Shown in pieces: positions 26,202 through 32,914 of a stretch of 64,000 bases of DNA. The position numbers and the translations under genes were made by a program. Position 1 is the first letter of the stretch. Every line of letters begins with the position of its first letter. The notes under the pieces were generated by a model, which saw only the letters and a program-made list of their open reading frames with translations, was not told the DNA's origin and did not search any database. The DNA is from CAYOPZ01 sp964406005 (GTDB lineage: Bacteria > Bacteroidota > Bacteroidia > Bacteroidales > SM23-62), in the NCBI GenBank assembly GCA_964406005.1, contig CAYOPZ010000013.1, positions 1 to 64,000 on the forward strand, in the 5' to 3' direction.

Positions 26202-27070
26202 GAGAAATTGTTGTCATATCGGGGAAAGGGGGAACGGGGAAAACCTCGATTGCAGCGTCCTTCGCCTGCCTTGGAGGCAGGGATGCAATGGTTGCGGATT
26301 GCGATGTAGATGCGGCAGACATGCATCTCCTCATGCAGCCGGATCTTAATGAATCACATGATTTCTACAGTGGGGAACGCGCAATGATTAACCAGGATGC
26401 ATGTGACCAATGCGGCAATTGTTTTGATGTATGCCGGTTCGGTGCCATCACCCTTGAAGATGACAGGTACATGGTGGATCCCCTGGAATGTGAAGGATGC
26501 GGATATTGCACCCTTGTTTGTCCTGTCAATGCCATAACAAACGAAATTCAGCTTGCCGGTCAATGGTATGTTTCAAACATTAAAACCGGCAGCACAATGG
26601 TCCATGCCAGACTTGGCATTGGTGCGGATAATTCCGGGAAGCTCGTTGCGAAAGTCAAGAATGAGGCCAGGGAAACAGCAAAAAGGAAAAACCATGAATG
26701 GATCATTATTGACGGAGCCCCCGGTATCGGGTGCCCGGTAATTTCATCTCTCTCGGGGGCGGACTTTGCAGTACTGGTCAGCGAACCCACCGTTTCGGGT
26801 TTGCATGATCTGAAAAGGGTATATGAACTGGTTAGGAAATTTAACATCAGGGCAGGGTGCATCATCAACAAATCAGACCTTAACGCCGGGACATCCGAAA
26901 AAATTGAAAAATTCGTGAAGGATGAGAATATCATGTATCTCGCCCGTCTGCCATATGACGAAACCTTTACGGAATCGATGACATACGGGCAGGCAATTGT
27001 TGAATATGCCGGGAATAACCTGACAGAAATGATTACGGATGGCTGGAACAAAATAAAACAGGCAATATGA
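26198..27070 (+). CDS. MinD/Mrp-like P-loop ATPase with inserted 2x[4Fe-4S] ferredoxin domain (second copy)
   Basis: The protein of 290 residues starts MREIVVISGKGGTGKTS (Walker A) and has cysteines at 69/72/75/79 (CDQCGNCFDVC) and 98/101/104/108 (CEGCGYCTLVCP), the same spacing as the preceding paralogue. It continues with IIDGAPGIGCPVI, LVSEPTVSGLHDLKR and a C-terminal half like MinD. The GTG start at 26198 overlaps the previous stop codon by four bases; an in-frame TTG is six bases further upstream. A heterodimer with the first ATPase is likely given the tight coupling, as proposed for the two ATPases of the ORP complex. Confidence 0.86.
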   Translation: MREIVVISGKGGTGKTSIAASFACLGGRDAMVADCDVDAADMHLLMQPDLNESHDFYSGERAMINQDACDQCGNCFDVCRFGAITLEDDRYMVDPLECEGCGYCTLVCPVNAITNEIQLAGQWYVSNIKTGSTMVHARLGIGADNSGKLVAKVKNEARETAKRKNHEWIIIDGAPGIGCPVISSLSGADFAVLVSEPTVSGLHDLKRVYELVRKFNIRAGCIINKSDLNAGTSEKIEKFVKDENIMYLARLPYDETFTESMTYGQAIVEYAGNNLTEMITDGWNKIKQAI

Positions 27071-27411
27071 GAATCGCATTTACTGCAACAGGCATTCACT
27101 GGGATTCCATGATGGATCCCCGGTTTGGCCGGACCGAATTTCTTCTTGTCTATGATGAAGAAAAAAATGAACTTCTGCATTTTGATAACAGGGCGATAGA
27201 AAAAGAGGCCCATGGTGCAGGTCCGAAAACTGCTCAAAAATTGTATGAGCTTCGGGCAGACGTTCTTATCACCGGAAACGGCCCGGGTGACAATGCTGCA
27301 AATGTTCTGGACCGGACCGGTGTCAGAATATATACAGGAGCGGAGGGATTCACCGTAAAGGAAGCCTTCCAGGCATATCAGAAGAACAAATTGGCCGAAT
27401 ACCGGTCATGA
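27067..27411 (+). CDS. NifX/NifB-type Fe-Mo-cluster-binding protein (second copy)
   Basis: The 114-residue protein is a second PF02579 member: MRIAFTATGIHWDSMMDPRFGR, NRAIEKEAHGAGPKTAQKLYELRADVLITGNG and a C-terminal helix VKEAFQAYQKNKLAEY. It lacks the HFGHC cysteine and the CDH tail of the first copy, so if both bind metal they probably do so differently. It overlaps the stop of the upstream ATPase by ATGA. In Desulfovibrio two such proteins are also found with two MinD-like ATPases. Confidence 0.83.
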   Translation: MRIAFTATGIHWDSMMDPRFGRTEFLLVYDEEKNELLHFDNRAIEKEAHGAGPKTAQKLYELRADVLITGNGPGDNAANVLDRTGVRIYTGAEGFTVKEAFQAYQKNKLAEYRS

Positions 27412-27438
27412 ACGGGATTATACAAAGTGATTCATACC

Positions 27439-28074
27439 ATGCCGAAGACCATACCCTTTGATAATTACCCGGACGAGTATGACAACTGGTTTGTCCTGAA
27501 TAAATATGTTTTTCAGTCTGAATTGAATGCCATTATGGATGCATTGCCTGTCAGGGGAAGAGGAGTTGAAATTGGTGTGGGAAGCGGCATTTTTGCCGAA
27601 CCACTGGGAATTACCGAAGGGGTAGAGCCTTCACGGGCGATGCGCACAAGGGCTAAAAAGAGAAATATCAATGTAATTGACGCAGTTGCGGAGGATCTGC
27701 CATATCCCGATAATAGCATTGATTTCGCATTGATGGTTACCACCATCTGTTTTGTGGATGACATCTATAAATCTTTTGAAGAAGTACACCGTATCTTAAC
27801 GGATAAGGGCCGTTTCATCATTGGATTTGTTGATAAAAACAGTCATGTTGGAAAACAGTATCTGGTACATAAAGATGAAAGCATTTTTTATAAAGATGCC
27901 GTGTTTTACAGTACGGAAGATGTGTACAGGATATTGAAATATGCAGGATTTGAGATTGAAAATACCTGTCAAACCGTCTTTGGGGACCTGGAAAAAATAA
28001 AGAAAATTCAGGATGTCCTGCCTGGATATGGCCGGGGCAGTTTTGTTGTCGTAGCTGCCGGAAAGAATGTATAA
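27439..28074 (+). CDS. Class I SAM-dependent methyltransferase
   Basis: The protein of about 211 residues has the Rossmann methyltransferase motifs: GVEIGVGSGIFAEPLG (motif I), GVEPSRAM (end of beta 2), PYPDNSIDFALMVTTICFVDD (motif II region) and RILTDKGRFIIGFVD (motif III region), as in UbiE/Methyltransf_11 enzymes. Its substrate is unknown. It is embedded in the NifX/ATPase operon, 27 bp after the second NifX-like gene and overlapping the DUF89 gene by 8 bp. I chose the ATG at 27439; a GTG at 27427 is possible. Confidence 0.83.
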   Translation: MPKTIPFDNYPDEYDNWFVLNKYVFQSELNAIMDALPVRGRGVEIGVGSGIFAEPLGITEGVEPSRAMRTRAKKRNINVIDAVAEDLPYPDNSIDFALMVTTICFVDDIYKSFEEVHRILTDKGRFIIGFVDKNSHVGKQYLVHKDESIFYKDAVFYSTEDVYRILKYAGFEIENTCQTVFGDLEKIKKIQDVLPGYGRGSFVVVAAGKNV

Positions 28075-28930
28075 GGAATGTATACCATGCATTTTAACAA
28101 GCTATTTGCGGCTGGTTGAAACAGGGGTCGTACCCGGGTCACTTCAGGAGGTGATTTTTCGCCGGTTGCTGGAGTTTTTATCCAGGGTTGACTACAATCT
28201 GTCACCGCCGGCACTGGCACGGGAAATGCACAGGTTGATCCGTGAATCTGTTCATGATCGGGATCCCTATCACCGGGTCAAGGATAAATACAATCGTCTC
28301 ATGCTGGAATTATATCCGGAATTCGAGCGTATGATTAACGGATCCGGGGATCCTTTTGATAAGGCAATGCGGCTGGCAATTGCCGGTAATGTGATTGATT
28401 TTGGTACCAGCTTCCAGCTGGATGTTATGACTGCTATAAACAAGGTAATGGAAGCCGATCTGGCCATTGACGATTCCCTGGTTCTTCGCCGTGATCTCGA
28501 ACGGGCTGCCTCGCTGCTTTATATCGGAGACAACTGCGGGGAGATTGTATTGGACAAACTTTTTCTTGCCTGCATGGATGTCCCGGAAAAATATTTTGCT
28601 GTCCGGAACAGCCCGGTAATAAACGATGTTACCCCGGAGGATGCAGATATAACAGGCATGGGAAAGGTAGCCAGGGTAATCACCACCGGCGATGATGCCC
28701 CCGGTGCAGTATGGGAATCGGCTTCAGATGAGTTTAAGGATGTATTTAAAACTGTGGATGTCGTTATCTCCAAGGGACAGGGAAATCTGGAAGGATTGTT
28801 AAATGTTACCCATGATCATATTTATTTTCTCATGGTCATCAAATGTGATTTCATCGCGGAACGGGTGGGAGCAGGAAAGGGGGGATTCATAGTGAAAAAA
28901 GGAAATGAAAATCACCATTCTTTACGATAA
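28067..28930 (+). CDS. DUF89/ARMT1-like metal-dependent phosphatase family protein
   Basis: The 287-residue protein matches the DUF89 subgroup found in archaea and anaerobes: MYKECIPCILTSYLR at the start (paired cysteines), GNVIDFG in the middle, and the metal/phosphate loop YIGDNCGEIVLDKL, followed by SPVINDVT and SKGQGNLEGLL. DUF89 proteins are metal-dependent phosphatases thought to remove damaged or surplus phospho-metabolites. A CxxC near the N-terminus (Cys5, Cys8) is characteristic of this subgroup. The coding end overlaps the MBL gene by 26 bp. Confidence 0.82.
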   Translation: MYKECIPCILTSYLRLVETGVVPGSLQEVIFRRLLEFLSRVDYNLSPPALAREMHRLIRESVHDRDPYHRVKDKYNRLMLELYPEFERMINGSGDPFDKAMRLAIAGNVIDFGTSFQLDVMTAINKVMEADLAIDDSLVLRRDLERAASLLYIGDNCGEIVLDKLFLACMDVPEKYFAVRNSPVINDVTPEDADITGMGKVARVITTGDDAPGAVWESASDEFKDVFKTVDVVISKGQGNLEGLLNVTHDHIYFLMVIKCDFIAERVGAGKGGFIVKKGNENHHSLR

Positions 28931-29561
28931 TACCGTTTTTCAACCGGGTCTGCAGCCCGATTGGGGATTTTCCTGTCTTGTGGAAACAAGGAACAAATCG
29001 ATCCTTTTCGATACCGGCTCCAACGGTACCCTGCTTCTTGAGAATATGAAAAGACTGGGTGCAGACCCTTCGTCCATTCAAGAAGTGTTTATCTCCCATC
29101 CCCATTTTGACCATATCGGGGGTCTGTCGGCTTTTCTGAATGAGAATCGTGAAGTCACCGTATATGTTCCGGTTTCATTGAGAGGCATCCGCAATGCAAA
29201 GGAGGTGGTTGATGTCGATAAAGCCGCCGTGCTTGATGAAAACATATTTTCCACCGGCGAACTGGATCATATCGAACAGTCACTGGCGGTAAAAACGGAC
29301 AGAGGCCTGGTTTTGATCGTGGGCTGCGCTCATCCCGGGATGGAAAAAATTCTTCAGGCGGTCTCCCGGTTCGGGGAAGTACACGCAATCGTCGGCGGTT
29401 TGCATGATTTCACTGAATTTGAATTATTGCATGATATTGACCTGATATGCCCTACGCATTGTACCCGGTACATAGCAGAGATTAAATCAGTATACCCGGA
29501 AAAGTTCATTGAAGGTGGTGTGGGAAAGAAACTTACAAGTCACGAACTGGGAATACTATGA
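28905..29561 (+). CDS. MBL-fold metallohydrolase (dihydropterin-synthase-related subgroup)
   Basis: The 218-residue protein has the zinc-binding motif SHPHFDHIGG, an earlier LFDTGSNGTLL and a later GCAHPGMEKIL and CPTHCTRY, typical of the MBL subgroup related to the archaeal methyl-dihydropterin ribofuranosylaminobenzene-phosphate synthase. The substrate is unknown. MBL genes of this subgroup are frequent next to NifX/MinD-type cassettes in anaerobes. It overlaps DUF89 upstream by 26 bp and the radical SAM gene downstream by 4 bp, so translation of the three is coupled. Confidence 0.83.
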   Translation: MKITILYDNTVFQPGLQPDWGFSCLVETRNKSILFDTGSNGTLLLENMKRLGADPSSIQEVFISHPHFDHIGGLSAFLNENREVTVYVPVSLRGIRNAKEVVDVDKAAVLDENIFSTGELDHIEQSLAVKTDRGLVLIVGCAHPGMEKILQAVSRFGEVHAIVGGLHDFTEFELLHDIDLICPTHCTRYIAEIKSVYPEKFIEGGVGKKLTSHELGIL

Positions 29562-30499
29562 TCGCCTTTGGTCCTGTTCCGTCAAGACGTCTGGGAAAGA
29601 GTCTGGGGATCAACAATATCCCGCCAAAGGTGTGTACATATTCCTGCGTGTACTGCCAGTTGGGCAGGACAGTTAAAATGCAGGCCGAACGCAGGACATT
29701 TTACGGGAAGAACAGGATCTTTGAAGATGTCCGGGGCAGGATAGAAAAACTGCGGGCGAGAGGCGAAACGATTGATTACCTGTCGTTCGTCCCGGACGGA
29801 GAGCCGACTCTGGATATGCATCTGGGCCGGGAGATCGAAATGCTTCGCGCGTTCGGGATTAAAACGGCAGTCATTACGAATGCTTCTCTTCTGGGACGTG
29901 AAGACGTCAGAAAAGAACTGTTCAATGCAGACTGGGTTTCCGTGAAGGTCGATTCAACGCGTGAGGAAACCTGGCGCAGGATAAACCGTCCGTGCAGGGG
30001 ATTGAGGCTCGGATCTGTCCTGGAAGGTATTCTGGAATTCTCAAAAGAATACAAAGGAGTGCTGACGACCGAGACCATGCTTGTAAAGAACCTGAATGAC
30101 GGAGAAAAGCAATCCCGGGAGATTGCAGGTTATCTTTCACTGGTAAAGCCGGCCAAAGCCTATTTGGCCATACCCATAAGACCCCCGGCGGAAAATCAGG
30201 TACAGATCCCGGATGAAAAAGTGGTCAATCGGAATTATCAGGTATTTGCAGGATATCTCGATCATGTCGAATGCCTGATCGGTTATGAAGGAGATGCTTT
30301 TGCCTATACAGGAAATGCCGAAGAGGATCTTTTAAGCATAACGGCTGTACATCCCATGCGGGAAGATGCAGTCAGGAACTTCCTGTATCGCTCGGGGTCG
30401 GACGGAGGAATCCTGAAAAAGTTGCTGGCAGAAGGGAAACTGGCTGCAATTGAATATGCAGGCAAGAATTTTTATTTGAGGAAATTCAATAAGGGATGA
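29558..30499 (+). CDS. Radical SAM protein (COG0731, wyosine-type family)
   Basis: The 313-residue enzyme has the radical-SAM cluster motif with Cys26, Cys30 and Cys33 (VCTYSCVYCQLG), preceded by AFGPVPSRRLGKSLGINNIP, which is typical of the COG0731 group. The SAM-binding glycine-rich segment is FVPDGEPTL and a later VKVDSTREETWRRINRP is conserved in the same group. The last 80 residues (SITAVHPMREDAV ... LAAIEYAGKNFYLRKF) look like a winged-helix tail. COG0731 includes TYW1-like tRNA enzymes but also uncharacterised enzymes in anaerobe operons. It closes the ten-gene operon. Confidence 0.84.
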   Translation: MIAFGPVPSRRLGKSLGINNIPPKVCTYSCVYCQLGRTVKMQAERRTFYGKNRIFEDVRGRIEKLRARGETIDYLSFVPDGEPTLDMHLGREIEMLRAFGIKTAVITNASLLGREDVRKELFNADWVSVKVDSTREETWRRINRPCRGLRLGSVLEGILEFSKEYKGVLTTETMLVKNLNDGEKQSREIAGYLSLVKPAKAYLAIPIRPPAENQVQIPDEKVVNRNYQVFAGYLDHVECLIGYEGDAFAYTGNAEEDLLSITAVHPMREDAVRNFLYRSGSDGGILKKLLAEGKLAAIEYAGKNFYLRKFNKG

Positions 30500-30665
30500 A
30501 ACCGGCCTTCCGGAAACCATGGACGGCACGCAATTTAACTTGCTGAATAATAATATATTAATCTATATTAATTTTCAATTTTACTTTTATATTATATTTA
30601 TCCTTAATTTTGAAATGGTAATAAAAAGCCGACGACACAAACAGTATTTTCGTCATTTTGGCTTT
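30500..30665 (+). promoter_or_regulatory. Promoter region of the ECF sigma gene
   Basis: An AT-rich 166-bp gap. TAATTTTG at 30605-30612 is an exact TAnnTTTG box about 54 bp before the chosen ATG. No matching TTTG is present 19-21 bp upstream, so the call rests on the -7 box only. Confidence 0.35.
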
Positions 30666-31262
30666 ATGGAAATTAATTCCATTGCTGTGTCAATAGATAA
30701 AACGATAATAGAAAAATTCAAGGAGGGTGATACGATTGCATTTGATTCAATATATCATACGTACAGCGGAAAACTGCATAATTTCGCTTTTGGATTACTT
30801 AAGAATTCCGATGACTCACGTGAACTTATACAGGAGGTGTTCGTCAATTTATGGGAAAAGCGGAGCCAGGTGGATACTGCATTGAACTTTGAGAATTACA
30901 TATTCACAATTACCTATAACTCCATCAGGAAGTTCTTCAGAAAGAAGGCTATGGAAAACAGAATCAAAGACTACCTGTTTAAGCATTCTCCCGAAGCAGT
31001 TGAGAATAATGATGCTTCAGTCATCTATGACGAATTACTGGAATTGGTGAAGAAGACCGTTGAAAAACTGCCACCGAAAAGAAAGGCCGTTTATAAGCTA
31101 AGCAGGTATGAAGGGATGGGCGTAAAGGAAATCGCCAGCAAGTTGAACATATCCAAACGCACTGCTGAAAACCATCTGGCCAGGGCATTGAAAAATCTGA
31201 AAAAGGAATTGTCGGGTATTTCCATGCTTGCTTTATTGTTTTACCACCTATTCCTGGGTTAA
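30666..31262 (+). CDS. ECF RNA polymerase sigma factor (Bacteroidota PUL type)
   Basis: The protein of 198 residues has sigma-2 (YHTYSGKLHNFAFGLLKNSDDSRELIQEVFVNLWEKR) and sigma-4 (LPPKRKAVYKLSRYEGMGVKEIASKLNISKRTAENHL) regions and a short C-terminal hydrophobic tail MLALLFYHLFLG. It belongs to the family that pairs with FecR anti-sigma factors and SusC/D transporters. It reads in the order sigma - FecR - SusC - SusD here. I start it at ATG 30666; the longer upstream open frame is AT-rich, strongly hydrophobic and lacks sigma similarity. Confidence 0.88.
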   Translation: MEINSIAVSIDKTIIEKFKEGDTIAFDSIYHTYSGKLHNFAFGLLKNSDDSRELIQEVFVNLWEKRSQVDTALNFENYIFTITYNSIRKFFRKKAMENRIKDYLFKHSPEAVENNDASVIYDELLELVKKTVEKLPPKRKAVYKLSRYEGMGVKEIASKLNISKRTAENHLARALKNLKKELSGISMLALLFYHLFLG

Positions 31263-31463
31263 TATGCCAGGACTCCCTGTTCTGTTTCCTGTATCTTCAG
31301 GTTTAATATTGCGGCTTTCTTATCCGGTCAATTTGGAATACATGCATTATGACCTGAAAAAATCCGGATTCTGAGTGAGTATTATGACCTGCTTCTGGAT
31401 ATATATTAATGAATAGCAGTTCATCTGTTTGTAAGGACCATTTGGTTTAGTGGTTAATTTCAG

Positions 31464-31508
31464 GCAGACTGAAAGTACCCGTTTTCGGGTACTTTCAGCT
31501 GCTTTTTT
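31464..31508 (+). terminator. Strong intrinsic terminator/attenuator between the sigma and anti-sigma genes
   Basis: CTGAAAGTACCCG (31469-31481) and CGGGTACTTTCAG (31486-31498) form a perfect 13-bp stem with a TTTT loop. The stem extends by GCAG/CTGC across a one-base bulge and is followed by six T residues at 31503-31508. The anti-sigma ATG is only 17 bp beyond the T-run. The hairpin therefore either ends the sigma transcript or works as an attenuator in front of fecR. Confidence 0.8.
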
Positions 31509-31524
31509 AATAAATTTCAATGAA

Positions 31525-32760
31525 ATGAGTTCAGATGATAAAAAAAACAGGCAATTCAATATCCTGAAAAAATACTTTGAGGATGCGGCAACGAAGGAAG
31601 AGGAAGAATTGGTAAATGAATGGTTCAGTGATCCTGAGAACGTTTCCGGATTTAAAGATTCCCTCAGGTTTTTATGGCAGGAAACAAATCCCGGGATCAG
31701 AAGACGGGGAATTGATCTGGATGCATTGCTCGACAAGGTTCATCATGTGATTAATCTTAGCGGGAAAAAGGAACAAATCAAGTCATTGCCTGTTCAATCC
31801 GGAGCTGACGGTCCGTTCGGCCATATTCTTCGGAATATTGCACGGGTTGCTGCCATATTGTTATTGCCGTTGATGGCATATATTGGCTGGGAGATTTACA
31901 GCCAGAAAATGTGGGAAAACAGTCAGGCCCTTGTTGTATATAATGAAATCATATGTCCTCTTGGTGCGCGAAGCCGGTTTGATCTGCCGGACGGAACCCA
32001 GGGTTGGCTGAACAATGGAAGCCGGTTGAAATACCCGGTAATGTTCTTGGGAAAATCAAGGGAAATCGAACTTACAGGGGAGGCTTATTTTGATGTTGCA
32101 CATGACAGGAACAGGCCTTTTATCATCAATACGGACGGTCTGGATATCAGGGTGCTGGGAACAAGGTTGAATGTCCAGGCTTACCCTGAGGAGAACTACC
32201 AGACCGTTACGCTGGAAAGCGGATCTGCGGAACTGATCGGACGGAACAGGGACAGGGAATTATCAGTGATAGAAATGAAACCGGGACAGCATGCAGTTTA
32301 TTATATTAATAAGAATCACATGGATATTGGTCCGGTGGAAAACCAACAAAGAAAAGAAATCTCAATCGATATGAGGGATGAGAAAAGCAAAACGGCGAAT
32401 CCGGATAAGGAACCTGCGGATCGGACAGAATTCGAGATGGTAAACGGTAAAGTGGATGTCGGATTTGAAGAAACCTCGAATTATACGGTCTGGAAGGACG
32501 GCAAACTTGTACTGAGGAACGACCCCATGTCTGTTATGTTAAACAGGATCGGGCGCTGGTATAATGTAAAATTCAATATCACGGACAAACGTATAAATGA
32601 ATATACATACTGGGCGACTTTCGAAGAGGAGAACCTTGACAAGGTACTGGAAATGTTATCGCTGACCGGACCCATCGATTTTGTAAAAAGACCCAGAAAG
32701 CAAATGAGAGACGGTACGTATGCAGTACAGGAAATAGATATTACGATCAAAGATGATTAA
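31525..32760 (+). CDS. FecR-family anti-sigma factor / transmembrane signal transducer
   Basis: The protein of 411 residues has a cytoplasmic N-terminal part of about 110 residues (EEEELVNEWFSDPENVSGFKDSL is typical), one membrane helix (VAAILLLPLMAYIGWEIY) and a periplasmic FecR domain with GARSRFDLPDGTQGWLNNGS, RPFIINTDGLDIRVLGTRLNV and a C-terminal DUF4974-like end (DKVLEMLSLTGPIDF). It relays the occupied state of SusC to the sigma factor. The ATG at 31525 matches family length; an upstream in-frame start would lie inside the terminator. Confidence 0.88.
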   Translation: MSSDDKKNRQFNILKKYFEDAATKEEEELVNEWFSDPENVSGFKDSLRFLWQETNPGIRRRGIDLDALLDKVHHVINLSGKKEQIKSLPVQSGADGPFGHILRNIARVAAILLLPLMAYIGWEIYSQKMWENSQALVVYNEIICPLGARSRFDLPDGTQGWLNNGSRLKYPVMFLGKSREIELTGEAYFDVAHDRNRPFIINTDGLDIRVLGTRLNVQAYPEENYQTVTLESGSAELIGRNRDRELSVIEMKPGQHAVYYINKNHMDIGPVENQQRKEISIDMRDEKSKTANPDKEPADRTEFEMVNGKVDVGFEETSNYTVWKDGKLVLRNDPMSVMLNRIGRWYNVKFNITDKRINEYTYWATFEEENLDKVLEMLSLTGPIDFVKRPRKQMRDGTYAVQEIDITIKDD

Positions 32761-32914
32761 AAAATTATACAAACATTAAAATTTATTGCCTATGATAAAA
32801 AAATCAGGAAAGTGCCGCAACACTTTCCTGAATGAAATTTAGCATCAAACTTTAGAACCAAATGTGCAATCGTTGGAATTTCTAATAAGTCTAACACTAA
32901 ATCCATTCAAAATT
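32761..32914 (+). promoter_or_regulatory. susC leader with an 11-bp hairpin
   Basis: The gap of 154 bp holds a hairpin: CAGGAAAGTG (32805-32814) and CACTTTCCTG (32821-32830) around CCGCAA, plus one flanking T-A pair. No T-run follows, so it is not a standard terminator. Its position about 84 bp before the susC ATG would suit a leader RNA structure or a post-transcriptional regulatory site. The rest is AT-rich without recognised sites. Confidence 0.45.

Noticed and set aside
25006..27411. Nitrogen-fixation (nif) cluster
   Set aside because: NifX-like proteins alone do not indicate nitrogenase; no nifHDK, nifE or nifN gene is present and the ORP-type neighbourhood is a better match.
30519..30665. 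Upstream extension of the ECF sigma factor by 49 codons
   Set aside because: The extension is strongly AT-rich and hydrophobic (NNNILIYINFQFYFYIIFIL), contains a promoter-like box and has no similarity to sigma factors; the ATG at 30666 is preferred.
31430..31460. tRNA-like string (GGTTTAGTGGTTAAT) in the sigma/fecR gap
   Set aside because: It looks like a D-loop, but no acceptor stem, anticodon arm or T-loop (GGTTCRANYCC) can be fitted around it.
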